From the NCBI GenBank assembly GCA_002355495.1, contig AP017424.1, forward strand, positions 1,116,001-1,180,000: 64,000 nt of DNA, given 5' to 3'. A program made the position numbers and the translations under genes. This stretch comes from Streptomyces laurentii (lineage in GTDB: Bacteria > Actinomycetota > Actinomycetes > Streptomycetales > Streptomycetaceae). How positions within the stretch are numbered: the first letter of the stretch is position 1; the number at the start of each line of letters is the position of its first letter. Below are positions 25,155-34,316 of this stretch, in pieces. The notes below the pieces were generated by a model, which did no database searches, was not told the origin of the DNA, and saw only the letters and a program-made list of their open reading frames with translations.

Positions 25155-28100
25155 TCACTTCTCCGTGACGCCCGCGGAGTCGAACGTCGCGACCTCGTGC
25201 ATCGCGCGCGCCGCGCTCTGGACCACCGGGAGGGCCAGCAGGGCGCCCGTCCCCTCGCCGAGGCGGAGGTCCAGGTCGACCAGCGGGCGCAGCCCCAGCT
25301 TGTTGAGGGCCGCGACATGGCCGGGCTCGGCGCTGCGGTGGCCCGCGATGCAGGCGGCCAGGGACTCGGGCGCGATGGCCCGGGCCACGAGCGCCGCCGC
25401 ACCGGTGGACACGCCGTCGAGGATGACCGGGGTACGGAGCGAGGACGCGCCCAGGATCAGGCCGACGAGCGCCGCGTGCTCCAGGCCGCCGACCGCCGCG
25501 AGGACGCCGATCGGGTCCTCCGCGTCGGGCTGGTGGAGTTCGAGCGCCCGGCGGACCACGTCCACCTTGCGGGCGTGCGTCTCGTCGTTGATGCCCGTGC
25601 CCCGGCCGGTGACCTCGGCCGGGTCGGCCTCGGTGTAGACGGAGATGAGGGCGGCGGACGCGGTGGTGTTCGCGATGCCCATCTCTCCGGTCAGCAGCGC
25701 CTTGTTGCCGGCGGCGACGAGGTCGCGGGCGGTCTCGATGCCGACCTCGATGGCGGCGACCACCTCCTCGCGGGTCATCGCCTGGCCGATCGTCATGTCC
25801 GCCGTGCCCGGACGGACCTTGCGCGGCAGGAGACCGGGGCGGGCCGGCAGCTCGGTGGCCACGCCGACGTCGATGACGCAGACCTCGGCGCCCACCTGGG
25901 TGGCGAAGGCGTTGCAGACCGCTCCCCCGCCGAGGAAGTTCGCGACCATCTGGCCGGTCACCTCCTGGGGCCAGGGGGTGACGCCCTGGGCGTGCACCCC
26001 GTGGTCGCCGGCGAAGATCGCGACGGCGGCCGGCTCGGGGATCGGCGGCGGGCAGACCCGGGAGAGGCCGGCGAGCTGCGCGGAGATGATCTCCAGCATG
26101 CCGAGCGCCCCGGCGGGCTTGGTCATCCGCTTCTGGCGCTCCCACGCCTCGCCGAGCGCCTTGGCGTCCAGCGGGCGGATGTTGGCGACGGTCTCCTGGA
26201 GCAGGTCGTGCGGCTCCTCGCCGGGCAGCGCGCGGCGGCCGTACGTCTCCTCGTGGACGACCCAGGACAGCGGGCGGCGCTTGGACCAGCCCGCCTGCAT
26301 CAGCTCGGGCTCCTCGGGGAACTCGTCGACGTATCCCACGCAGAGGTACGCGACCACTTCCAGGTGCTCGGGCAGGCCGAGGACGCGGACCATCTCGCGC
26401 TCGTCGAAGAAGCTGACCCAGCCGACGCCGAGGCCCTCGGCGCGGGCGGCGAGCCACAGGTTCTCGACGGCGAGCGCGGAGGAGTACGGGGCCATCTGCG
26501 GCTGCGTGTAGCGGCCGAGGGTGTGCCGGCCGCCCCGGGTGGGGTCGGCGGTCACGACGATGTTGACCGGGGTCTCGAGGATGGCCTCGATCTTCAGTTC
26601 CTTGAACTGCTTCGCGCGGCCCTTGGGCAGGGACTTCGCGTACGCCTCGCGCTGGCGCGCGGCGAGCTCGTGCATCGCCTGGCGGGTCTCGTCCGAGCGG
26701 ATGACGACGAAGTCCCAGGGCTGGGAGTGGCCGACGCTGGGCGCGGTGTGGGCCGCCTCCAGGACACGGAGCAGGACCTCGTGCGGGATCGGGTCGGAGC
26801 GGAAGCCGTTGCGGATGTCGCGGCGTTCGCGCATCACGCGGAGGACGGCCTCGCGCTCGGCGTCGGCGTAGCCGGGCGCGCGCTCGGTCGGGGGCTCCTC
26901 GGATGCGGCCTCGTTCGCCGGGTCCGCGTCCGTGTCCGTCTCGTTTCCGGCCTCGGTCGCGGTTCCGGGCTCCGCCACGGTCACGGGCTCCGTCACGGTC
27001 ACGGGCTTCGCCGCGTTCGCGGGCTCGGCTCCGGCCTCCGCCGGGGCCGGGGCCTGGGGCTCGGCGTCGGAGTTCTCCTCGGGGGTCGCCTCGGCCGGGG
27101 CCTCGGATACGACCGGGGCCTGGGGCTCGGGCTGCTCCGGGGCCGCGGGCTGGGCCGCCACCGGCTCGGGGGCGGCGGGCTGCTCCGGGGCCGCGGGGGC
27201 CACGGGCTCGGCGGCGGGGGCCGGGGCCTCGGGCTGCTGTTCCGGGGCGGCCTCGGCGACGACCGGGGTCTCCGCGACGGCGGGCTCGGCCGGAGCGGCG
27301 GGCACTTCGGCGACCGGGGCCTCGGCCACCGGGGCGGCCTGCTCGGGGATCTGGGCGACCTCGGCCGGGGTCTCCGGCTCGGCCTCGCGCGGGGCGGGGA
27401 CCGGCACCGGGGCGGGGGCCGGGGCCTCCACGACGACGGGCTCGGGCGCTACGGCGACAGGGGCCTGCGGAGCCTCCGGGGCGGCGGGGGCCTCGGGGGC
27501 GACCGCTTCGGCGGGCGCCTCGGCAGCGGCGGCGGGCTCGGCCGGGGCGGCGGCGGGCACCTCGGCCGGAACCTCGGCGACGGCCTCGGCGGGCATCTCG
27601 GCGACGGGCTCGGCCGGAGCCGCGGGCGCCTCGACGGGAACCTCCGCGACCGGAGCCTCGGCCACCGGGGCCTCGGCGGCGGGCGCCTCGACGGCCGGAG
27701 CGGGCTGGGCCTCCGGGGTCGCCTCGGCGGCGGGGGCCTCCTCGGCGGTCTGCTCCGGTGCGGGGGCCGGCTCGGCCGGGGCCTCCTGCGGGACCGGGAC
27801 CTCGGCCGGGGCCTCCGCCGGGGCCTCGGCGGGCACCTCGGCCCGGGGCTCGGGCTGCGGCGTCGGGGCCAGGTGCGGGGCGGTCGGCACGGCGCCCTCG
27901 ACGGGCACGAACTCCGCGACCGGCGGGACGACCGTTTCCGCCGGGGCCGGGGCGGGGGCCGCCTGGGCGGGGGCCGGGGCCGGGGCCGCCGCGACCGCCT
28001 GGGCCTGCGGAGCCTGCGCGTCCTGCGGCTGCGCGGGCCACGGCACGGCACCCTGCGGGGCGGTCTGCTGGTCCTGCGGGACGTCCAGGTACTCCGGACC

Positions 28101-28775
28101 GCCCGGCTGCGGGACCGGGGCCTGGGCGGGGGCCGGTACGGGCATGGCGGCGGCCGGGGCCGGCGCCGGAACCGGTACGGGCACGGGCTGCGGGGCCGGA
28201 GCGGCGGCCGGACCGCGGTCCGCGAGCGAGCGGACCACACCGCCGGTGGCGTGGTCCGGCATCGGCGGGCCCATGTGCAGCGGACGGCGGGCGGGCTGCG
28301 GGACCTGCGCGCCGGCGGGTGCCTGCACACCGGTCCCGGTCAGGTCGACGGAGCCGGTGTCGAGGACTCCGGGCTCGTACCCGTGCTCGGTGACGACGGG
28401 GCCCTGCGGGGCGGCCGGCGGCACGCCGTGCGCGGGGGTGCCGTGCGGCGGCATCGGGACACCGTGCGCCGGGGTGCCGTGCGGGGGCATCGGCACGCCG
28501 TGCGCGGGCGTGCCGGTGACCTGCTCCAGCGGCGCGGTGAGCGGGTCGACGTCCAGCGGCGCGGGCACGGCGACCGGCGGCGCGGGCGTGGCCCCCGGCG
28601 GGTGCTCGCTCCAGGCGCCCTGCGCGCCCGGCATGAGGAGGATCTCGTCGTCCTCGGTCGGCTGCGCGGAGGGGTCCAGGTAGGTGTACGCGCCCGGGGC
28701 GGGGATGCCCGGCTGCTCGACCATGCCTGAGTTCTCCGGCAGTCCCTCGCCCGGGACCTGGCCGGTGTCCGTCAT
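25155..28775 (-). CDS. cobT: BluB-CobT fusion with long disordered N-terminal region
   Basis: The 1206-residue protein has three parts. Residues 1 to ~635 are low-complexity Ala/Pro/Glu/Val sequence with local repeats (for example PMPPHGTPAHGV repeated near residue 100 and many APAE/PVAEAPVAE units). Residues ~637-850 match the BluB flavin destructase that makes 5,6-dimethylbenzimidazole: RRDIRNGFRSDPIP, PSVGHSQPWDFVVI, AARAEGLGVGWVSFF. Residues ~860-1206 are CobT, which joins that base to nicotinate mononucleotide: GDHGVHAQGVTPWPQEVT, GEMGIANTTASAAL, GGLEHAALVGLILGASS. The fusion links two successive steps of the lower-ligand pathway of cobalamin. The frame is open throughout, with high GC3. 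Similar long fusions occur in other Streptomyces (from memory). Confidence 0.93.
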   Translation of the reverse strand: MTDTGQVPGEGLPENSGMVEQPGIPAPGAYTYLDPSAQPTEDDEILLMPGAQGAWSEHPPGATPAPPVAVPAPLDVDPLTAPLEQVTGTPAHGVPMPPHGTPAHGVPMPPHGTPAHGVPPAAPQGPVVTEHGYEPGVLDTGSVDLTGTGVQAPAGAQVPQPARRPLHMGPPMPDHATGGVVRSLADRGPAAAPAPQPVPVPVPAPAPAAAMPVPAPAQAPVPQPGGPEYLDVPQDQQTAPQGAVPWPAQPQDAQAPQAQAVAAAPAPAPAQAAPAPAPAETVVPPVAEFVPVEGAVPTAPHLAPTPQPEPRAEVPAEAPAEAPAEVPVPQEAPAEPAPAPEQTAEEAPAAEATPEAQPAPAVEAPAAEAPVAEAPVAEVPVEAPAAPAEPVAEMPAEAVAEVPAEVPAAAPAEPAAAAEAPAEAVAPEAPAAPEAPQAPVAVAPEPVVVEAPAPAPVPVPAPREAEPETPAEVAQIPEQAAPVAEAPVAEVPAAPAEPAVAETPVVAEAAPEQQPEAPAPAAEPVAPAAPEQPAAPEPVAAQPAAPEQPEPQAPVVSEAPAEATPEENSDAEPQAPAPAEAGAEPANAAKPVTVTEPVTVAEPGTATEAGNETDTDADPANEAASEEPPTERAPGYADAEREAVLRVMRERRDIRNGFRSDPIPHEVLLRVLEAAHTAPSVGHSQPWDFVVIRSDETRQAMHELAARQREAYAKSLPKGRAKQFKELKIEAILETPVNIVVTADPTRGGRHTLGRYTQPQMAPYSSALAVENLWLAARAEGLGVGWVSFFDEREMVRVLGLPEHLEVVAYLCVGYVDEFPEEPELMQAGWSKRRPLSWVVHEETYGRRALPGEEPHDLLQETVANIRPLDAKALGEAWERQKRMTKPAGALGMLEIISAQLAGLSRVCPPPIPEPAAVAIFAGDHGVHAQGVTPWPQEVTGQMVANFLGGGAVCNAFATQVGAEVCVIDVGVATELPARPGLLPRKVRPGTADMTIGQAMTREEVVAAIEVGIETARDLVAAGNKALLTGEMGIANTTASAALISVYTEADPAEVTGRGTGINDETHARKVDVVRRALELHQPDAEDPIGVLAAVGGLEHAALVGLILGASSLRTPVILDGVSTGAAALVARAIAPESLAACIAGHRSAEPGHVAALNKLGLRPLVDLDLRLGEGTGALLALPVVQSAARAMHEVATFDSAGVTEK

Positions 28776-29186
28776 GCTGCGTACCCCTCGCCCATCGGTT
28801 GTGCTCCTTCAGACCTGCGCCCGTCTAGGACAACGAGCGTGCGCGCCGCGCGGCACGTGACGCGCGGACACCCCTGCATTGTCGCGGCCTTCGGCCTTCG
28901 TGGCAGGCGGAACCGCCACGGTGCGCTGTGGACTGCGCCACGTCGCGCCGCCCTCCGTCTGCTCCGTACCACATCAGCGACCCAATGGGGCCACTGTTTC
29001 CGGACATTGACGAACAAACCGCCGAGGTTCCGGGGGCGGTACAACAATCGGCCAGCCTACCGCGCCCGGTATGGAACACGTTCACGGGTGGGTCCGCCGG
29101 CCGGTCCGTCAGGCGGTCCGTCGGGCGGCTCACCAGGCGGTCCGTCAGCCCGTCCGCCGGATGCCCGGGGCGGGGCCGAGCGAGTG
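28776..29186. other. intergenic region between bluB-cobT and cobL
   Basis: I see no gene here. Expected leader and promoter for bluB-cobT (minus strand) occupy the left part. The right part (about 29085-29165) holds imperfect short repeats of GGCGGTCCGTC and GGCGGNNCNNC type. I looked for a cobalamin riboswitch: a GCCACTG string exists at 28990 but on the wrong strand and without the other conserved boxes. Confidence 0.5.
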
Positions 29187-30380
29187 TCAGATCCGGCGGC
29201 CGGACAGCAGGAACGCGAAGGAGCGGGCCCGTTCGCTCCAGTCGCGCGGGTCGAGCCCGACGGTCTGCAGCAGGGCGCACTCGACCGCGTAGCCGCCGTC
29301 GGCGAGGGCCGCCCCGATCGCCTCGGCCTCGTCGCGGGTGGCGGCGTGCGTGACGATCCGTTCGGGCCGGCGGTCGGTGCAGGCGGTGACGACGGGCACG
29401 CCGCCGCCCCCGATGCGTACGACATCGGGTTCGGGCAGCCGCTCCAGCAGGTGCGGGGCGCGCCCGGCGAGGGCCTGGAGCTGGACTCCGGCACGGCGGG
29501 CGGCGGCCTCGGTGCGGGCGCACGCCTCGGGGTCGGCGTCGACGGCGATGACGGCGGCGCCGAGGCGGGCGGCCTCGACGGCGAACGCGCCGCCCGCGCA
29601 GCCGATGTCCCAGACGAGGTCGCCGACACGGGGGCCGAGGCGGGCGAGTTGGGCGGCGCGCAGGGTGGGGTCCTGGCCGGGGTGGCCGCCGGTGTCCTCC
29701 TCGGGCAGGGCCCAGCCGCGTACGGCGGGGGTGTCGTGGCCCATCAGCCAGCCGCCGCCGGCGGGGGCGCCGGCCGGGCCGCCGCCGATGACGAGGACGA
29801 CGTTGGGGTCGCGCCAGGAGTGGTCGGCGGCGCGGTCGGAGGTGAGGACGCTGACCTGTTCGCGCGCGGTGCCGAGTTCCTCGCAGACGACGAAGGTGCG
29901 GTGGACTCCGTCGAGGAGCAGGGCGAGTTCGGCGGGGCCGGCGCCGGGCGAGGTGAGGACGGCGACCTTGGGGTGGGCGCGGCAGACGTTGACGGCGCGG
30001 CGCAGGGTGCGCCGGTGGGCGACGACGACGTGGGCGTCGTCCCAGGGCATGCCGGCCCGGGCGAAGGCGGCGGCGACGGAGGAGACGGCGGGGACCACCT
30101 CGACTTCCAGGCCGTGTTCGGGCGCGCGCAGGGTGCGGACGACGCCGAAGAAGCCGGGGTCTCCGTCGGCGAGGACGACGGCGGTGCCGCGGTGGCCGAC
30201 GATCCGGCGGGCGGCGAGGTCGACGCTGCCGAGGCGGACGCGTTCGGCGGTGGGCGGTACTTCGGGCAGGGCCAGGTGGTGCGCGGCACCGGCCACGAGG
30301 GTGGCGGCGGCGAGCGCGGACCGAGCCGCCGCGGTGAGGGGCGAGCCGTCCCAGCCGATCACCGTGACCCGGTCGGCCAT
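29187..30380 (-). CDS. cobL: precorrin-6Y C5,15-methyltransferase (CbiE-CbiT fusion)
   Basis: The 397-residue protein joins a CbiE-type tetrapyrrole methylase (residues 1-~200; VTVIGWDGSPL at the start, ADGDPGFFGVVRTL, VVPAVSSVAAAFARAG) to a CbiT-type Rossmann methyltransferase (about 225-397; VWDIGCAGGAFAVEAARLG, VIAVDADPEACARTEAAARR). As CobL it methylates C5 and C15 of precorrin-6Y and decarboxylates the acetate side chain in aerobic B12 synthesis. It is on the same strand as bluB-cobT and cobA but 411 bases upstream of bluB-cobT, so the group is probably several transcripts rather than one operon. Confidence 0.95.
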   Translation of the reverse strand: MADRVTVIGWDGSPLTAAARSALAAATLVAGAAHHLALPEVPPTAERVRLGSVDLAARRIVGHRGTAVVLADGDPGFFGVVRTLRAPEHGLEVEVVPAVSSVAAAFARAGMPWDDAHVVVAHRRTLRRAVNVCRAHPKVAVLTSPGAGPAELALLLDGVHRTFVVCEELGTAREQVSVLTSDRAADHSWRDPNVVLVIGGGPAGAPAGGGWLMGHDTPAVRGWALPEEDTGGHPGQDPTLRAAQLARLGPRVGDLVWDIGCAGGAFAVEAARLGAAVIAVDADPEACARTEAAARRAGVQLQALAGRAPHLLERLPEPDVVRIGGGGVPVVTACTDRRPERIVTHAATRDEAEAIGAALADGGYAVECALLQTVGLDPRDWSERARSFAFLLSGRRI

Positions 30381-30429
30381 CTTGAGTCTGTCTCCTGCGC
30401 TGGTGGGTACGGGTGGGGGCGGGTCGAGC

Positions 30430-31077
30430 CTACCGGTGGGGTCCGCTCCAGTCGGCGTACGCGGAGTAGCCGGTCTCGGGAAGCTGGTCGCCGAGGCCGT
30501 CGAGGTCCTCGGGGAGCAGGCTCCACAGGATGAGGTCGGTGCGGACCTCGGTCCATTCTCCGCTCTCGGTCTGACTGCGGGCTATCCAGGCGTTGCGCAG
30601 GACGCCTTCGCTGATGCAGCCGATCTTCTGGGCGACCTGCTGGGAGGCGGTGTTGTCGGCGGCGGTGCGCAGCTGGAGGCGTTCGAAGCCGCGGGCGCGG
30701 AAGAGCCACTGGGCGACGGCGAGGACGGATTCGGTGGCGTAGCCCTCGCCGCGGGCCCAGGGCGCGGTCACGTAGGCGACCTCGGTGGCCTTGAGGCGCC
30801 AGTCGGTGCCGTGCAGGTGGACGGTGCCGACGAGGCGCTGGGTGAGGAACTCGGTGACAGCGAAGACGAGGCCGCGGCCCTCGGCGCGTTCGGCGGGGGC
30901 GAGGTCGCGCACCCATGCCTCGGCGTGGGCCTGGGTATAGGGGTGCGGGACGGAGGTCCAGGCGACGACGAGGTCGTCGTTCATCATCTCCACGAAGGCG
31001 GGGATGTCGCCTTCCTCGTAGGGGCGCAGCACCAACCGTTCCGTGCTGATGGTGAGGGACGGGAAGGTCGTTGTCAT
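30430..31077 (-). CDS. RimJ/RimL-type GNAT acetyltransferase
   Basis: The 215-residue protein begins MTTTFPSLTISTERLVLRPYEEGD, the usual start of RimJ/RimL-like acetyltransferases, and has the acetyl-CoA segment APWARGEGYATESVLAVAQW and the NTASQQVAQKIGCISEG region. It could acetylate a protein N-terminus or small amine. ATG 31077 has GGAG seven bases upstream. It lies 49 bases before cobL on the same strand, which allows co-transcription, though no functional link is evident. Confidence 0.9.
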   Translation of the reverse strand: MTTTFPSLTISTERLVLRPYEEGDIPAFVEMMNDDLVVAWTSVPHPYTQAHAEAWVRDLAPAERAEGRGLVFAVTEFLTQRLVGTVHLHGTDWRLKATEVAYVTAPWARGEGYATESVLAVAQWLFRARGFERLQLRTAADNTASQQVAQKIGCISEGVLRNAWIARSQTESGEWTEVRTDLILWSLLPEDLDGLGDQLPETGYSAYADWSGPHR

Positions 31078-31266
31078 GCGCAACTCCGTACGTGAAGACC
31101 GTGAAGGCACAGCATGCAGCATCACGCGGCGGCGGCGCATGCGCGGGTCGCCGGAAGTCCCGAAGGCCCCGCGCGCCGGTCGGGGCGTGCGGGGCCGGGG
31201 CCGCGGCCGGGGTGTGGCCGATGCGTGTCCGGCGGGTGGCCGGATCTCGCGGGAGCGCCGGGAGGG

Positions 31267-32124
31267 TTACTTCGCCGGGGTGCCGAAGGCGGGGATGACG
31301 GCACCGTCGTAGTGGTCCTCGATGTACTTCTTCACCTCGGGCGAGGTGAGCAGCTTCGCGAGCTTGGTCACCCGGGCGTCCTTCTCCTGGCCCTTCTTGA
31401 CGACGAGGATGTTGGCGTACGGGTTGCCCTCGGCCTTCTCCACGACGAGGGCGTCCTTGGCGGGCTGGAGCCCGGCGTCGATGGCGAAGTTGCCGTTGAT
31501 GACGGCGGCGTCGACGTCGTTCAGGGCGCGGGGCACGGTGGCGGCCTCCAGCTCCTTGAACTCCAGGCCCTTCTTGTCGGTGATGTCCGCGAGCGAGGCG
31601 TCGGTGCCGACGCCCGGCTTCAGGGTGATCAGGCCGTTGTCGGCGAGGAGGTGGAGCGCGCGGCCCTCGTTGGTGGTGTCGTTGGGGACGGCGACGGTCT
31701 GGCCGGCCTTGATGTCCTTGAGGGCCTTGGCCTTCTTGGAGTAGATGCCCAGCGGCTCCAGGTGGACGGAGGCCACCGAGGTGAGGTGGGTGCCGTTCTT
31801 CTTGTTGAAGTCGTCGAGGTACGGCTGGTGCTGGAAGTAGTTGGCGTCGACCTGGCCGTTCTCGGTGGCGGTGTTCGGCAGGACGTAGTCCGTGAACTCC
31901 TTCACCTCCAGCTTCAGGCCGGCCTTCGCGGCGAGCTTGTCCTTGACGAAGTTGAGGATGTCGGCCTGCGGGTTCGGGGTCGCGCCGACGACGAGCGGCT
32001 TGTCGGCGGAGCCGGCCGCGTCCGAGGAGGACGACGGGTCCGAGGCGGTGCCGCAGGCGGTGAGGCCGAGGGCGAGGGCTGCGGTGGCGGCGACGCCGGC
32101 GGTGATCTTGATGTTCTTGCGCAC
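31267..32124 (-). CDS. metQ: methionine ABC transporter substrate-binding lipoprotein
   Basis: The 285-residue protein has a lipoprotein signal peptide with lipobox LTAC and the lipidated cysteine at residue 24. The NlpA/MetQ domain follows: KPLVVGATPNPQADILNFVKD, the DANYFQHQPYLDDFNKKNG segment that is highly typical of MetQ, and VAVPNDTTNEGRALHLL. It captures methionine outside the membrane for MetI/MetN. It is the last gene of metN-metI-metQ, 87 bases after metI, and a GC-rich hairpin lies downstream (about 31169-31200). Confidence 0.96.
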   Translation of the reverse strand: MRKNIKITAGVAATAALALGLTACGTASDPSSSSDAAGSADKPLVVGATPNPQADILNFVKDKLAAKAGLKLEVKEFTDYVLPNTATENGQVDANYFQHQPYLDDFNKKNGTHLTSVASVHLEPLGIYSKKAKALKDIKAGQTVAVPNDTTNEGRALHLLADNGLITLKPGVGTDASLADITDKKGLEFKELEAATVPRALNDVDAAVINGNFAIDAGLQPAKDALVVEKAEGNPYANILVVKKGQEKDARVTKLAKLLTSPEVKKYIEDHYDGAVIPAFGTPAK

Positions 32125-32211
32125 GAAGAGTGCCTCTTTCAGGTGGAGTGTCTCGCCTGGACAACAAGTCCGGGCTCTTCTTCGGAGTACGAAGTAAGGG
32201 GGGCGGCCGCG

Positions 32212-32880
32212 TTACGCGGTGCGGCCGCGGCGCGCGAGGAGACGGACGACGCCGTCGCCCGCGAGCTGGACGAGGGTGACGATCGCGACCAGGATCACGA
32301 CGGTGACCAGCATGAACGTCGTGTCGAAGCGCTGGTATCCGTACGTGACGGCCTTGGAACCGAGTCCCTCGCCGCCGACCGCGCCGGCCATCGCGGAGTA
32401 GCCGATGAGCACGATCACGGTGGTGGTGACGGCGGACACCAGGGCCGGCAGGGCCTGCGGGAGCAGCACCTTGCGGACGATGGTGGGAATGCCGCCGCCC
32501 ATGGACTGGACGGCCTCGACGAGTCCGTGGTCGACCTCGCGGACGGCGGTCTCGACGAGCCGCGCGAAGAAGGGGATGGCACCGACGGCGAGCGGCACGA
32601 TCATCGCGGTCGGGCCGATGAAGGTGCCGACCACGAAGGTGGTGAAGGGGATCAGGGCGATCAGCAGGATGATGAAGGGCAGCGAGCGCCCCACGTTCAC
32701 GATCGCGCCGACGATCTTGTTGACCGGCCGGTTCCGCAGCAGTCCGCCCTTGTCGGTGAGGACGAGGAGGATGCCGAGGGGCAGGCCGCCGATGATCGTG
32801 ACGACCGTGGCCCACAGGACCATGTAGAGGGTGTCGATCGTGCCCTGTTCGAGCAGCGGCTGCATCTGGGTCCAGGTCAC
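32212..32880 (-). CDS. metI: methionine ABC transporter permease
   Basis: The 222-residue protein has five membrane helices and the binding-protein-dependent permease signature (EAVQSMGGGIPTIVRKVLLPQALPALV) near residues 120-150. The start is GTG 32880, whose GTGA overlaps the metN stop by four bases, so it is translationally coupled to metN. It forms the channel of the methionine importer. Confidence 0.96.
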   Translation of the reverse strand: MTWTQMQPLLEQGTIDTLYMVLWATVVTIIGGLPLGILLVLTDKGGLLRNRPVNKIVGAIVNVGRSLPFIILLIALIPFTTFVVGTFIGPTAMIVPLAVGAIPFFARLVETAVREVDHGLVEAVQSMGGGIPTIVRKVLLPQALPALVSAVTTTVIVLIGYSAMAGAVGGEGLGSKAVTYGYQRFDTTFMLVTVVILVAIVTLVQLAGDGVVRLLARRGRTA

Positions 32881-34016
32881 CGGGCACCGTCCTTCACCAG
32901 GGCGGGCGCCGTGGCGGCGGGCGCGGCGTCCTGCTTGTCGATCTGCGATTCGTCCTGCCGCGCGTCCCGCGCCTCGGCCTGCTCGCCCTCCGCTGCGCCC
33001 CGCGCCTCGTCCTGCGGCTCGACGATCTCGATCTGGAGGCCCTGCTCGCGCAGGAAGCCGACCGGGACGACGTTCTCCTCGTAGCGGCCGGGGAGCTCGA
33101 TGCGCATCCGGCCGATCTGGCGGCCGCCGACGGTGTCCATGGCCGCGCCGAGGATCGAGATGTCGATGTTGTACGTACGGGACAGCTGGGAGATCACCGG
33201 CTGGGTCGCGGTCTCGCCGTGGAACGTGACGTCGATGACGGTGCGGTCGGGGCCGGTGGCGGCGCCGCCGACCGGGAAGAGCTCGGTGGCCAGCCGGGAG
33301 CCGGGGGTGGCGAGGAGCTCGCCGACGGTGCCGGTCTCCACGACGCGGCCCTTCTCCATGAGGGCGGCCGAGTCGCAGATGGTCTTGACGACGTCCATCT
33401 CGTGCGTGATGAGCAGGACGGTGAGGCCGAGCTGCCGGTTGAGGTCGCGCAGGAGCTGGAGGATGGAGCGGGTGGTCTCCGGGTCGAGGGCGCTGGTGGC
33501 CTCGTCGGACAGCAGGACCTTGGGCTCGCCGGCCAGGGCGCGGGCGATGCCGACGCGCTGCTTCTGGCCGCCGGACAGCTGGCCGGGGTACGCCTTGGCC
33601 TTGTCGGCGAGGCCGACGAGGTCGAGGAGTTCCAGGGCGCGGCGGGAGCGCTCGGCGCCGGAGACGCCGAGGATCTCCAGGGGGAGCTCGATGTTGTCCT
33701 GCACGGTGCGCGAGGACAGCAGGTTGAAGTGCTGGAAGACCATGCCGATGCTGCTGCGCGCCCGGCGCAGGTCCTTGCCGGCGCGCCGGCCCTTTCCGGC
33801 GAGGGCGGTGAGGTCGACACCGTCGACGACCACGGTGCCGGAGGTGGGGCGCTCCAGAAGGTTGACGCAGCGGATGAGCGAGGACTTGCCGGCCCCGCTC
33901 TGGCCGATCACGCCGAAGACCTCGCCTTCGCGAACGTGGAGATCGACCCCGTCCAGAGCGGTGACCTGGCGGCCTCGCGACTCGTAGACCTTGGTCAGGC
34001 CCGAAATGGTGATCAC
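32877..34016 (-). CDS. metN: methionine ABC transporter ATP-binding protein
   Basis: The ATPase has Walker A GQSGAGKSS, the signature LSGGQKQR, Walker B VLLSDEATSALD and the H-loop LLITHEMD, followed by the C-terminal NIL domain (VTFHGETATQPVISQLSRTYNIDISIL) through which methionine inhibits transport. A hydrophilic Glu/Asp/Ala-rich tail of ~45 residues follows it, longer than in MetN proteins I know. GTG 34016 is chosen because the family starts at ITISGLTKVY; ATG 34067 would add 17 residues without a ribosome binding site. A leader ORF lies upstream at 34223-34309. Confidence 0.95.
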   Translation of the reverse strand: MITISGLTKVYESRGRQVTALDGVDLHVREGEVFGVIGQSGAGKSSLIRCVNLLERPTSGTVVVDGVDLTALAGKGRRAGKDLRRARSSIGMVFQHFNLLSSRTVQDNIELPLEILGVSGAERSRRALELLDLVGLADKAKAYPGQLSGGQKQRVGIARALAGEPKVLLSDEATSALDPETTRSILQLLRDLNRQLGLTVLLITHEMDVVKTICDSAALMEKGRVVETGTVGELLATPGSRLATELFPVGGAATGPDRTVIDVTFHGETATQPVISQLSRTYNIDISILGAAMDTVGGRQIGRMRIELPGRYEENVVPVGFLREQGLQIEIVEPQDEARGAAEGEQAEARDARQDESQIDKQDAAPAATAPALVKDGAR

Positions 34017-34222
34017 AGGATTTCCGTCACTGTCGAGTGCGCGGCGCTCGTCCGCCGTGCACGGCATTCGTCATCGGAACAGTCAGGCGCAGGGGGGCCG
34101 GTCGCGGAAATGATCCGGCGGGCGGCACGTGCGCGGGGCGGGCTCGCTCACACACCCGGTGGGGGCGGGAACGGCTCGGCCGTCGGGGCTCGCTTCGGGG
34201 CGCGAGCGTGCGGCGGGGGCCC

Positions 34223-34309
34223 TCAGTTGGCGCACATTCGACACATACAACGAGCACCGGGCGTCTGGTTCGCCTCGGTCGCAAGGGTGCGGCTGCTCGT
34301 CGTGGTCAT
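34223..34309 (-). CDS. Cys/Met-rich leader peptide upstream of metN
   Basis: A 28-codon ORF reads MTTTSSRTLATEANQ, then TPGARCMCRMCAN and TGA. Its last eight codons contain three Cys and two Met. Such short ORFs ending in cysteine codons upstream of sulfur genes are known in actinobacteria as attenuation leaders: ribosome pausing at Cys codons alters downstream expression. Here the transporter is for methionine, so either amino acid could be sensed. No ribosome binding site is visible, but TTTACT sits seven bases before the ATG, as expected for a leaderless transcript. From the stop to the metN start there are 206 bases with several GC-rich inverted repeats, including GCTCGC/GCGAGC near 34186-34205. 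Confidence 0.65.
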   Translation of the reverse strand: MTTTSSRTLATEANQTPGARCMCRMCAN

Positions 34310-34316
34310 GGCTGCA

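Noticed and set aside
26903..28393. Very long plus-strand Gly/Arg/Ser frames opposite bluB-cobT
   Set aside because: They mirror the low-complexity N-terminal region of bluB-cobT and have no starts with ribosome binding sites.
28985..29000. GCCACTG string suggesting a cobalamin riboswitch before bluB-cobT
   Set aside because: It is on the strand opposite to the gene and the other conserved elements of a B12 riboswitch are missing.
29085..29165. GGTCCGTC repeats as a CRISPR or satellite
   Set aside because: Units are short, imperfect and irregular; ordinary GC-rich slippage explains them.
34017..34222. SAM-type riboswitch in the metN leader
   Set aside because: No SAM-I, SAM-II or SAM-IV core could be found; the leader ORF explains the region better.
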